A stretch of 64,000 nucleotides of DNA from Plantactinospora sp. KBS50 (GTDB taxonomy: Bacteria; Actinomycetota; Actinomycetes; Mycobacteriales; Micromonosporaceae). This document shows positions 25,342-33,216 of the stretch, piece by piece. The stretch's first letter is position 1. Each line of letters opens with the position of its first letter. The position numbers and the translations under genes were made by a program. Where the stretch lies: assembly GCF_002285795.1 (NCBI RefSeq), contig NZ_CP022961.1, forward strand, positions 6,538,501-6,602,500, given 5' to 3'. Under the pieces are notes generated by a model. That model was given only the letters and a program-made list of their open reading frames with translations. It made no database searches and was not told the DNA's origin.

Positions 25342-25884
25342 TCAGTTGCCGGACCGCTCGATCTCGACGCGCTCGATCACGACGTCCTCCCGCGGCCGGT
25401 CGCCCGGACCGGTCGCGGTGTTGGCGATGGAGTCCACCACCTTGGCCGACGCCTCGTCGGCAACCTGCCCGAAGATCGAGTGCTTGCCGTTGAGGTGCGG
25501 CGTCGGGGACACCGTGATGAAGAACTGCGAGCCGTTGGTACCGCGCCCGCCGACGACCCCGGCGTTCGCCATGGCCAGCAGGTAGGGGCGGTCGAACCGC
25601 AGCTCCGGGTGGATCTCGTCGTCGAACTGGTAGCCCGGTCCGCCCCGGCCGGTGCCGGTCGGGTCACCCATCTGGATCATGAACCCGCTGATCACGCGGT
25701 GCGAGATCGTGCCGTCGTAGTACGGCGCGGAACCCGGCTGGCCGGTGCGCGGGTCCGTGTACTCACGGGTCCCCTCGGCCAGCTCGACAAAGTTGCGCAC
25801 CGTCCTCGGCGCGTGGTTCGGGAACAGCTCCAGCCGGATCGGGCCGTGGTTGGTCTGCAAGGTGGCGTAGATGGTCTCGGCCAC
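25342..25884 (-). CDS. Peptidyl-prolyl cis-trans isomerase, cyclophilin type
   Basis: A 180-residue cyclophilin with the active-site signature YYDGTISHRVISGFMIQMGD, then FDDEIHPEL, GTNGSQFFITVSPTPHLNGKHSIFG. It speeds isomerisation of X-Pro bonds; with no signal peptide it is cytosolic. GTG 25884 was chosen since AGAGGAG lies 6 bases upstream and the upstream frame is not conserved. It is followed at 33 bases by the rhomboid gene on the same strand, a common actinobacterial arrangement. Confidence 0.93.
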   Translation of the reverse strand: MAETIYATLQTNHGPIRLELFPNHAPRTVRNFVELAEGTREYTDPRTGQPGSAPYYDGTISHRVISGFMIQMGDPTGTGRGGPGYQFDDEIHPELRFDRPYLLAMANAGVVGGRGTNGSQFFITVSPTPHLNGKHSIFGQVADEASAKVVDSIANTATGPGDRPREDVVIERVEIERSGN

Positions 25885-26001
25885 GGGTACTCCTCTTTCG
25901 TTGGTCAGTTCCATGCGGATCCTCCCATGTGCCCGTTCTGGCAGTACGGAGGCATCCGCTAGGAGAGGATGGCGGAGGAACCACACAGGAGGTGGAGACC
26001 G

Positions 26002-26694
26002 GTGTTAGGAATCGGGCGGCGCAGGCGCCATCGCGATCTCATGCGGACCGAGTTGGGGGAGAGCCTGGACCATTTCGTCCAGGCGGCCTCGCATGCGGCC
26101 GGTGGGGTGGGCGCAACCGTGGGACCCAGGATGAACGCCGCCCGCGAGCGGGTGGCGCCGGGGGCCGCCATGATCCGCGGCAACGCGGCTCGGGTCCGCA
26201 GCGACGCGCAGCGCCGCTGGGGCAGCACGATGAGCACCCTCGCGCCGCTGGCCGTGGCCGCCGTGGACGGCGCCCGGCAGGCCGGCACCGCTACCACCCG
26301 TAAGGCGAAGGCGGCGGAGATGAAGCGAAAGAAGAAGTCCGGTGGACGGCTCGCCAAGGCCGCGAAGGTACTCGCGGTCGGCGCGGCGATCGGCGCCGCC
26401 GGCGCGATGGTGCTGCGCCGCCGGCGCAACGACCAGGAGTGGTACGCGTACGACCCGGCCGCCACGCTGACCGGCGTGGATCCGGCGGGCACGCACAACG
26501 GCGTGCCGAAGGACCCGGCGGGGCGTACGGAGAGCGACCTGGCGGCCTCGGCCGCGACCGCCCCGGAGACCAGCGTCACCCCGGACCAGGCCGATGCCGG
26601 CACGGCGACCGGCCGGGCGGCCACCAGCGGCGACAAGCCGGGCTCGGCGACAAGCTCGATGACGCAGACCGCCAAGCAGGCCGCGGGCAAGTGA
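26002..26694 (+). CDS. DUF5324-like membrane-anchored protein
   Basis: A 230-residue protein. The N-terminal half is helical and basic, with RELGESLDHF-like and ARERVAPGAA stretches. One predicted transmembrane helix (about 135-150, AVGAAIGAAGAMVL) is followed by RRRRND, so the C-terminus is probably cytoplasmic. The C-terminal 75 residues are Ala/Thr/Pro/Asp-rich and disordered. Layout resembles the actinobacterial DUF5324 family, which has no known function. GTG 26002 has AGGAGGTG seven bases before it, better than ATG 25969. It is divergent from the cyclophilin and ends before a strong hairpin. Confidence 0.6.
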   Translation: MLGIGRRRRHRDLMRTELGESLDHFVQAASHAAGGVGATVGPRMNAARERVAPGAAMIRGNAARVRSDAQRRWGSTMSTLAPLAVAAVDGARQAGTATTRKAKAAEMKRKKKSGGRLAKAAKVLAVGAAIGAAGAMVLRRRRNDQEWYAYDPAATLTGVDPAGTHNGVPKDPAGRTESDLAASAATAPETSVTPDQADAGTATGRAATSGDKPGSATSSMTQTAKQAAGK

Positions 26695-26703
26695 CCCGGG
26701 TGC

Positions 26704-26753
26704 GGGGAAGGGCCTCCTGCCGTCGCAGTCCGTGACGCAGGGGGCCCTTTCCC
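26704..26753. terminator. Hairpin terminator between convergent genes
   Basis: A 16-17-bp stem (GGGGAAGGGCCTCCTGC with 26737-26753, a few mismatches) and a 16-base loop lie just after the DUF5324-like gene. It is followed by GC-rich repeats and not by a T-tract, as is common in actinomycetes. Confidence 0.7.
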
Positions 26754-26787
26754 GACGGCCGGCCCGGACGCGCCCGTCCCGACGGCC

Positions 26788-26851
26788 GTTCCCGACGGCG
26801 GCCGTTCCCGACGGCGGCCGTTCCCGACGGCGGCGGTTCCCGACGGTCCGG
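26788..26851. repeat. Four 16-base tandem repeats
   Basis: Units of GTTCCCGACGGCGGCC start at 26788, 26804, 26820 and 26836, the last two with changes. They lie between the terminator and the corA stop codon. Confidence 0.85.
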
Positions 26852-26857
26852 CCCCGG

Positions 26858-28000
26858 TCAGAGCCAGCCGTTGCGGCGGAACCAGCGGTACAGCGCGAAC
26901 GAGAAGCCCACCATCGCGGCGAACACCCCCGGATAGCCGTACTTCCATTCCAGCTCCGGCATGTACCGGAAGTTCATCCCGTAGATGCCGGCGATGGCGG
27001 TCCACACGGCGGCGATGGCGGCCCAGGCCGCGATCTTGCGCATGTCGTTGTTCTGCTCGACGGTCACCTGGGCCAGCCGCGCCTGCAGGATGGAGTTCAG
27101 CAGGTCGTCGTACGAGTTGACCTGCTCCACCGTGCGGCTGAGGTGGTCCTGGACGTCCCGGAAGTAGCGCCGGATCTCCTTGGGTACGTCCCGGTTGAGC
27201 TGCCCGGTGAGCAGCGCCATGGGCCGTTGCAGCGGGATGACCGCCCGCTTGAACTCGACCAGTTCCCGCTTCATCTGGTAGATCCGCTGGATCCGGCTGC
27301 TGGTGTAGCGGGCGAAGACCTGCGCCTCCAGCTCGTCCAGATCGTCCTCGATCTTGTCGGCGACCTCCAGGTAGAGGTCCACCACGCGGTCGGTGACGGC
27401 GTACGCCACCGCCCACGGGCCCTGCCCGAGCAGGTCCCGCTTGCTCTCCAGGTCGGCCCGGACCGGAGCCAGCCGGCAGGCGTCGCCGTGCCGGACGCTG
27501 ATCACGAAGTTCGGCCCGATGAAGAGCATCACCTGGCCGGTCTCCACGACCTCCGAGGTCTCGGTCAGCTCGTCGTGCTCGCAGTAGCGGGCGGTCCGCA
27601 GCACCAGGAAGCTGACCTCGCCGAACCGTTCCAGCTTGGGCCGCTGCTCGGCCTTGACGGCGTCCTCCACGGCCAGCTCGTGCAGGCCGAACGACTCGGC
27701 GATCCCGGCCATCGCCTGCGCGCTGGGCTCGTGCAGGCCGACCCAGACGAACGCGTCGCGCCGCTCCCGGGCCTCGGCCAGCGCGTCGGCGTAGTGCCAG
27801 TCGCCCGGCTGGCGCTCACCACCGACGTACAGCCCGCAGTCGACCACCGAGTTGCGTTCCTCGGCGGTGTGCCCGGCGCGGCGCGGCTGGCCGTCCGCGG
27901 CCAGGATGCGGGTGACCGCCCGCACCGGCGCGGACCAGGCCCGGCCCCGGGACCGGGGTGCGCCTCCGCGTGTCTGTCCCTGCTCGATCCGCTCCGCCAT
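26858..28000 (-). CDS. corA: CorA-type magnesium/cobalt transporter
   Basis: A 380-residue protein with a long, acidic, helical cytoplasmic domain (to about 315) and two C-terminal transmembrane helices. The signature YGMNF follows TM1, and TM2 ends in an Arg-rich tail (YRWFRRNGWL). CorA pentamers conduct Mg2+ inward across the membrane. ATG 28000 follows GGAGGAGG at a long spacing. The first 60 residues are Arg-rich and less conserved. It is monocistronic; no Mg-sensing riboswitch was recognised upstream. Confidence 0.92.
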   Translation of the reverse strand: MAERIEQGQTRGGAPRSRGRAWSAPVRAVTRILAADGQPRRAGHTAEERNSVVDCGLYVGGERQPGDWHYADALAEARERRDAFVWVGLHEPSAQAMAGIAESFGLHELAVEDAVKAEQRPKLERFGEVSFLVLRTARYCEHDELTETSEVVETGQVMLFIGPNFVISVRHGDACRLAPVRADLESKRDLLGQGPWAVAYAVTDRVVDLYLEVADKIEDDLDELEAQVFARYTSSRIQRIYQMKRELVEFKRAVIPLQRPMALLTGQLNRDVPKEIRRYFRDVQDHLSRTVEQVNSYDDLLNSILQARLAQVTVEQNNDMRKIAAWAAIAAVWTAIAGIYGMNFRYMPELEWKYGYPGVFAAMVGFSFALYRWFRRNGWL

Positions 28001-28418
28001 CGTCCGGTCCGCCTCCTCCCGGTCCAGGACACCGTCGGGTTTGCAGGCTACGCCGCCGAGGGCGCACCGAATGATCGACAGGGGTGGCCGGCGCGCCGCG
28101 GCAGCACGCCGTGGGCGGCCACCGGGATGGCGCCGGGCCGGCGGGCGCCGGCCCTTGGGGCGGCGCCGGGTGGACCGGCCGCGTCGGGGGGGTGAGGTGC
28201 GAACGGCCCACCCGGCACCATCTTGGGGGCGGGGGTGATGTCCCGGCGCACCGTCTCCGCCACCCGGACGGCCGGCAGGCCGCCACGCCGGCGGAAACAG
28301 ATGCTCGGAGCATTGTGGGCCGGCCGTACCGCAGACGAAAAGACCCGGCAGTAACAACGCGAGCTTCTGTCGGGTTTCTGACAGAAGCTCGCGACAACCT
28401 CGTGCCCGCCCCGCGGCG
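28001..28418. other. Gene-free region between corA and an aminotransferase gene
   Basis: 418 bases. The left part is GC-rich without codon structure, presumably the corA upstream region. The right end holds the hairpin at 28358-28393. I see no gene. Confidence 0.5.
28358..28393 (-). terminator. Perfect 14-bp hairpin after the aminotransferase gene
   Basis: CGCGAGCTTCTGTC and its exact complement GACAGAAGCTCGCG flank an 8-base loop, starting 26 bases beyond the minus-strand stop. It lacks a U-tract, so it may be an I-shaped actinobacterial terminator. Confidence 0.72.
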
Positions 28419-29513
28419 TCAGCGACGGACGGCGTCCATCGCCGCGGCCAGCCGGCGCACACCCTCCTCGATCCGGTCCGCGCCCACCGCCGAGTACGCG
28501 AGCCGCAGCGCGTGCTGGCCGCCGTCCAGGACGAAGTCGCTGCCCTTGACCACCGCGACCCCGCGTTCGGCCGCCGCCGGCGCCAGGTCGTCGACGTGCA
28601 CGTCGGAGGGCAACTCGATCCACAGGAAGTAGCCGCCGTCCGGCTCGGTGAACCGGGCCTGCGGGATGTGCCGGCGCAGCGCCTCGGCGAGCGCCTGGGA
28701 CCGGTCCCGCAGCGCCGCGGAGACCGCGGCGATCGACCGGTCGATGTCTCCCGAGACGCAGAACTGGTGCACGATCGCCTCGGCGACCATGCCCGGGGAG
28801 ATGTACAGGTTGGTGGCCCGCTTCACGATCGCGGCGATCAGGTCCGGCTGACCGACCAGGTAGCCGACCCGGACGCCGGGGCAGACCGTCTTGGTGAAGC
28901 TCGACGCGTGCACCACCAGCCCGCGCGTGTCGAGCGAGAGCATCGAGGGCAGCGGTTCGCCGCGGAACCGGATGTCCGCGTACGGGTCGTCCTCGAAGAT
29001 GATGAACCCGTACTCGGCGGCGAGGTCGAGCAGCTCGTGCCGCTTGCTCAGGGAGAGGGTCACGCCGGCCGGGTTCTGATAGTTCGGGATGATGTGCGCC
29101 AGCTTGGGGCGTACCCCGGATTCGAGCAGCTTGCGAAGCTCGGCGGTGTCGATCCCGTCCGGCTGGATGGTCACCGCGTGCACCTGGCCGCCCTGCTGCT
29201 GAAGGTTGAGCAGGGTCCGGTCGTACGTCGGCCGCTCCACCACCACGGCGTCGCCGGGCTTCACCAGGTGGTCGAAGAGGAACGCGTCGGCCTGCAACGA
29301 ACCGTTCGTGACCAGCACCTGACCGGCCTCGACGCCGTGCTTGCGCGCGATCCACTCCCGCAACGGCGGGTACCCCACCGCGGTCCCGTACGCGGTGACG
29401 CCGGCGGGATCGGCTTCGAAGGCGCGCACGGCCGCGGCCTTGAGGCCGTCGACATCGACGATGTCCAGCGAGGGCGCCCCACGGGCGAAGGAGATCAGCT
29501 GCTCGGCAGTCAT
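28419..29513 (-). CDS. PLP-dependent aminotransferase, fold type I (2-aminoadipate/aromatic type)
   Basis: A 364-residue enzyme. ISFARGAPSLDIV opens the fold, AYGTAVGYPPLREWIARKHG and VLVTNGSLQADAFLF form the PLP-phosphate site, and YQNPAGVTLS, FEDDPYADIRFRG and SSFTKTVCPGVRVGY supply the Asp, Tyr and Schiff-base Lys (near 235). It most resembles LysN/KAT-like aminotransferases and the catalytic half of MocR regulators, but no HTH is present. Substrate unknown; an alpha-amino acid is likely. ATG 29513 is used. It is divergent from the gene at 29623. Confidence 0.88.
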   Translation of the reverse strand: MTAEQLISFARGAPSLDIVDVDGLKAAAVRAFEADPAGVTAYGTAVGYPPLREWIARKHGVEAGQVLVTNGSLQADAFLFDHLVKPGDAVVVERPTYDRTLLNLQQQGGQVHAVTIQPDGIDTAELRKLLESGVRPKLAHIIPNYQNPAGVTLSLSKRHELLDLAAEYGFIIFEDDPYADIRFRGEPLPSMLSLDTRGLVVHASSFTKTVCPGVRVGYLVGQPDLIAAIVKRATNLYISPGMVAEAIVHQFCVSGDIDRSIAAVSAALRDRSQALAEALRRHIPQARFTEPDGGYFLWIELPSDVHVDDLAPAAAERGVAVVKGSDFVLDGGQHALRLAYSAVGADRIEEGVRRLAAAMDAVRR

Positions 29514-29622
29514 GACTACCGAGCCTACGGGTGAGCTGGGACGCCGCGACGCAGGTCCGGCCGTGTCCGCATGCTGAACCCGGCGCCGTGCGAACGCCCG
29601 GCCGGTCACTAGTCTGGCCGGC

Positions 29623-30531
29623 GTGGACCCTCTCCGCCGACCCGGCGTGCCGACCGGGCCGACCGGACAACCCGGGCCGACCGGACAACCGCGTACGACC
29701 GGACAGCGCCCCACGACCGGACAGCCCGGGGCGACCGGGGCTACCGGGCCGACGGCGACGCCGCACCGGCTCGGGCGGAGTCCGGCGACCGACCTGGTGG
29801 CGGTGCCGCCGTACCGGGTCGCCGCCCTCGTCGCCCCCGCGGTGGACCGGGTGTTCGTGGCCGCCATGGCCGCCGCGCGGCTGGGCGGCGGCAGCCAACT
29901 GGTCCAGCGCTACGGCGGGCCGCCCGCCGTGGGCTTCCTGATCGACTTCCGGACCCGGCTGGCGGTGCCCGGACGGCTGGTGGACGAGTCGGGGTTCGCG
30001 GCGCTCACCCGCTACCACGACCCGGCCGAGTGCCGCCGCACCCTGGACCGGCAGATCGCGCACGGCATGATCCAGCGCGTCGACGGCGGGTTCGCCGCGA
30101 CCGAACGCGGGCTGGCCTTCCTGGCCGAGCTGTACGACCTGCACGCCGAGGTGCTGGCCGCCGCGTGGCGGGAGCACCGCGACCGGGTACGGCGGTTGGC
30201 CGGCGTCCTCGACCGGCTGCTCGAACCGGCCGCCCTGGCGGCCGGGCCGGCCTTCCGGGCGGTGGCCCCGCCGCACGAGCCGCTCGGCGCGGCGCCCGAA
30301 CTGCTCCTGCTGAACCGGCTGGGGGTGCTGCGGTACCACCGGGCCGACGCGCACGCCGCGGCCTGGGCGGCGGCCGGGCACACCGCCGAGAGCATCATGG
30401 CGCTGGAACCCGGGCCGGAGCGCGAGGCCATCGAGCTGGAGACCGACCGCCGGGCGGCCGGGCCGTACGGGGTGCTGACCCCCGACGAAAGGCTGACGCT
30501 GCTGGCCGATCTGGCGGCCCTGCCCGGATGA
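29623..30531 (+). CDS. Uncharacterised protein with collagen-like Gly-rich N-terminus
   Basis: A 302-residue protein. Residues 8-45 are Gly-Pro/Thr-Gly repeats (GPTGQPGPTGQP, GATGATGPT), a low-complexity collagen-like stretch. The rest is helical and Ala/Leu-rich with a winged-helix-like element (CRRTLDRQIAHGMIQRVDGG, ATERGLAFL), so a MarR-like or transcription-related protein is possible. It has no membrane helix or signal peptide. GTG 29623 is the only good start; the N-terminal repeats may be disordered. A 24-base tandem repeat follows the gene. Function unknown. Confidence 0.62.
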   Translation: MDPLRRPGVPTGPTGQPGPTGQPRTTGQRPTTGQPGATGATGPTATPHRLGRSPATDLVAVPPYRVAALVAPAVDRVFVAAMAAARLGGGSQLVQRYGGPPAVGFLIDFRTRLAVPGRLVDESGFAALTRYHDPAECRRTLDRQIAHGMIQRVDGGFAATERGLAFLAELYDLHAEVLAAAWREHRDRVRRLAGVLDRLLEPAALAAGPAFRAVAPPHEPLGAAPELLLLNRLGVLRYHRADAHAAAWAAAGHTAESIMALEPGPEREAIELETDRRAAGPYGVLTPDERLTLLADLAALPG

Positions 30532-30568
30532 GCCGGGTCCGGCGGTGCGACCATGCCGGCGGATGGAG

Positions 30569-30616
30569 CCGGGGCACGCGGACGCGGGTGAACCGGGGCA
30601 CGCAGACGCGGGTGAA
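30569..30616. repeat. Two tandem copies of a 24-base unit
   Basis: Copies at 30569-30592 and 30593-30616, starting CCGGGGCACGCGGACGCGGG, differ at one base. They lie between the gene ending at 30531 and the cytidylyltransferase-like gene. Confidence 0.8.
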
Positions 30617-30707
30617 CCCCGGCCGAACGTCGGCTGACGCCGACCCGACCATCTGACGGCGCTATCCTCCTGCGGACGGCTCATGTCTGCTAGGGAGGAC
30701 CCGTCCC

Positions 30708-31439
30708 ATGATCGGTATGGTGCTCGCCGCGGGTGCGGGGCGCCGGCTCCGCCCGTACACCGACACGCTGCCCAAGGCGCTGGTGCCGGTGGACGGGGAG
30801 ACGACCATCCTCGACATCGCGCTGGCCAACCTCGCCGCGGTCGGGCTCACCGACGTCGTGATCGTGGTCGGCTACGCGGCCGGAGCGGTCGAGTCCCGGG
30901 TCGAGGCCCTCCAGGACCGGTACGGCGTCAAGATCACCCTGGTGCACAACGACCGGGCCGAGGAATGGAACAACGCGTACTCCCTGTGGCTGGCCCGGGA
31001 CCACTTCGCGCAGGGCGCGTTGCTGGTCAACGGGGACACGGTGCACCCGGTGAGCGTGGAACGGACGCTGCTCGCCGAGCGCGGGCCGGGCATCCTGCTG
31101 GCCCTGGACACCGTCAAGAAGCTCGCCGACGAGGAGATGAAGGCCGTCTTCGACGCCTCCGGCCAGCTCACCCGGATCACCAAGCTGATGGACCCGGCGC
31201 AGGCGCACGGCGAGTACATCGGCGCCACCCTCATCGAGCCGCACGCGGCAGCCGGGCTCGCCGAGGCGCTGGAGGCCACCTGGCGGCGCGACCCCAACCT
31301 CTACTACGAGGACGGCTACCAGGAGTACGCGGACCGCGGTGGCGAGGTGCGCGGCGCGGCCATCGGTGATCTCGAATGGGTGGAGGTCGACAACCACGAC
31401 GACCTGGCCCGCGCCCGGGAGATCGCGTGCCGCTACTAG
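30708..31439 (+). CDS. NTP-transferase, LicC/cytidylyltransferase-like
   Basis: A 243-residue nucleotidyltransferase. MIGMVLAAGAGRRLRPYTD with PKALVPV is the GT-A-like nucleotide-binding signature, and LLVNGDTVHP is the metal-binding Asp region. It resembles LicC/phosphocholine cytidylyltransferase and IPCT-type enzymes that form CDP-alcohols from polyol or choline phosphates. It is first of three overlapping genes with a dehydrogenase and a CDP-alcohol phosphotransferase, so the likely product is a CDP-polyol. ATG 30708 has GGGAGG about ten bases upstream. The acceptor phosphate (glycerol-1-phosphate, inositol-1-phosphate or another) is inferred. Confidence 0.8.
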   Translation: MIGMVLAAGAGRRLRPYTDTLPKALVPVDGETTILDIALANLAAVGLTDVVIVVGYAAGAVESRVEALQDRYGVKITLVHNDRAEEWNNAYSLWLARDHFAQGALLVNGDTVHPVSVERTLLAERGPGILLALDTVKKLADEEMKAVFDASGQLTRITKLMDPAQAHGEYIGATLIEPHAAAGLAEALEATWRRDPNLYYEDGYQEYADRGGEVRGAAIGDLEWVEVDNHDDLARAREIACRY

Positions 31440-32494
31440 CCCGCTCCGTCCAGGCGCCGCTGCACATCGAGGTACGCCGGGGCGCGGTCGCCGACCTGGG
31501 CGCGATCCTCTCCGACGGGCGGATCTCGGCCGGCGGCGACGTGGCGGTGGTGGTCGGGCCGGGCCAGGGCGAGAAGGTCGCCGAGCTGATCCAGCCGACG
31601 CTCGGCTCGGCCGACATCTTCACCACCACGGGCGGGACGCTGGACGCCGCGCTCGAACTGGGCGGCAAGCTGCGCACCCGCTCCTACGACGCGGTGGTCG
31701 GCATCGGCGGCGGCAAGACGGTGGACGTCGCCAAGTACGCGGCCATGCGCCGCGGCCTGCCGATGGTGTCCGTGGCCACCGCGCTGGCCAACGACGGCAT
31801 CGCCTCCCCGGTGTCCAGCCTGGTCACCGAGGGGATCAAGGGCTCGTACGGCGTGCACATCCCGATCGCGGTGATCGTGGACCTGGACTTCGTGGAGAGC
31901 GGCCCCGATCGGCACAACCGGGCCGGCATCGGCGACCTGATCAGCAACATCAGCGCGCTGGCCGACTGGGAACTGGCCCGGCAGGTCCGCGGTGAGCCGG
32001 TGGACGGCCTGGCCGCCTCGCTGGCCCGGGCCGCCGCCGAGGCGATCATCAACCACCCCGGTGACATGAGCGACGACGACTTCGTCACCGTGCTGGCCGA
32101 GGGGCTGATCTCCAGCGGCCTGGCCATGGCGGTCTGCGGCAGCAGCCGGCCGGCAAGCGGCGGCTGCCACGAGATCATGCACGCGATCGACGCGCTCTTC
32201 CCGGACACGGCCTCGCACGGCGAGCTGGCCGGGCTGGGCGCGCTGTACTGCACCTGGCTGCGCGGCGACCAGCGGCGGCTGCGGCAGATGTCGGCCTGCC
32301 TGCGGCGGCACAACCTGCCGCGTACCCCGGCCGATGTCGGCCTGGACGACGAGCAGTTCGCGGACGCGGTGGCGTTCGCCCCGCGGACCCGGCCCGACCG
32401 CTACACCATCCTCGAACACCTCGACCTCGGCGCCGAGGAGATCCGCCGGCGGTTGGGAGACTACGTCGATGCCCTCGACCACCACGGCGCCTGA
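31427..32494 (+). CDS. Glycerol-1-phosphate dehydrogenase-like iron/zinc alcohol dehydrogenase
   Basis: A 355-residue enzyme of the G1PDH/AraM branch. VVGIGGGKTVDVAKYAA binds NAD(P). ANDGIASPVSSLVTEG matches the G1PDH hallmark (HDGIASP), with Asn in place of His. Metal ligands lie in GIGDLISNISALADWELA, SRPASGGCHEIMHAID and the TASHGE His. G1PDH reduces dihydroxyacetone phosphate to sn-glycerol-1-phosphate, the archaeal lipid enantiomer. GTG 31427 overlaps the upstream gene by 13 bases. The family resemblance is good; an alternative polyol-phosphate substrate is possible. Confidence 0.78.
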   Translation: MPLLARSVQAPLHIEVRRGAVADLGAILSDGRISAGGDVAVVVGPGQGEKVAELIQPTLGSADIFTTTGGTLDAALELGGKLRTRSYDAVVGIGGGKTVDVAKYAAMRRGLPMVSVATALANDGIASPVSSLVTEGIKGSYGVHIPIAVIVDLDFVESGPDRHNRAGIGDLISNISALADWELARQVRGEPVDGLAASLARAAAEAIINHPGDMSDDDFVTVLAEGLISSGLAMAVCGSSRPASGGCHEIMHAIDALFPDTASHGELAGLGALYCTWLRGDQRRLRQMSACLRRHNLPRTPADVGLDDEQFADAVAFAPRTRPDRYTILEHLDLGAEEIRRRLGDYVDALDHHGA

Positions 32495-33185
32495 GCCGGC
32501 CGTCCGGGACTTCTACCGGACCAACCGCGGGGGCGGGCTGTTCAGCGAGGCGGTCAGCCAGTGGGGCGGCGCGCTGCTGGCCCGCACCGGGCAGCGGCTC
32601 GGGCTGCCGCCCACCGCACTAACCCTGGTCAATCTGGTGCTCGGCCTGGCCACCTCCGTCACCGTCGCCGGACTGGCGCCGCGGGTGGCCGGCGGCCACC
32701 TGCCGGCCTGGCCGGTGGGGCTGCTCGCGCTGGTCGGCTGGCAACTCGCGTACGCCTTCGACTGCGCCGACGGGCAGCTCGCCCGGGTCACCGGCCAGGG
32801 CAGTGCCGCGGGCGCCCGGCTGGACGTGCTGTGCGACGTGGCGGCGCAGATCGCCCTGGTCGCGGCGCTGTCGGCGGTGGCCGTGGCGCAGCGGCCCGGC
32901 GTACCGGCCTGGCTGGTGGCGGCCTTCGCCGGCACCTGGATGGTCAACCTGGTGACCTCGGTGATGCAGGCCGGGCCGAACGCGGCCAGCATGGTGGCGT
33001 CCCGGTCGCTGCCGGTCCGGGCGGTCAAGCTGGTCCGCGACTACGGCGCGGTGATCTTCCTGGCCGGGCTGGTGTTGACCCTCGTACCGGCCTGGACCGT
33101 CTGGCTGGTGACCGCCTTCACCGTGGTCAACGCCGGGTTCCTGCTGGCCAGCATCGCCTTCTCGGCCCGCGCCGCACTGCGCTGA
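32469..33185 (+). CDS. CDP-alcohol phosphatidyltransferase
   Basis: A 238-residue membrane protein with about six helices and the full family motif DG-x2-AR-x8-G-x3-D-x3-D: D98, D101-G102, A105-R106, G115, D119 and D123. It transfers a phospho-alcohol from a CDP-linked donor to an acceptor alcohol, or joins two polyol phosphates as in di-myo-inositol phosphate synthase. ATG 32469 overlaps the dehydrogenase gene by 26 bases. As the last gene of the trio it should consume the CDP-polyol. Whether the product is a phospholipid, solute or wall precursor is unknown. Confidence 0.85.
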   Translation: MPSTTTAPEPAVRDFYRTNRGGGLFSEAVSQWGGALLARTGQRLGLPPTALTLVNLVLGLATSVTVAGLAPRVAGGHLPAWPVGLLALVGWQLAYAFDCADGQLARVTGQGSAAGARLDVLCDVAAQIALVAALSAVAVAQRPGVPAWLVAAFAGTWMVNLVTSVMQAGPNAASMVASRSLPVRAVKLVRDYGAVIFLAGLVLTLVPAWTVWLVTAFTVVNAGFLLASIAFSARAALR

Positions 33186-33216
33186 GCCGGCCGCCGGGTC
33201 GGCGCCGACCCGCGGC

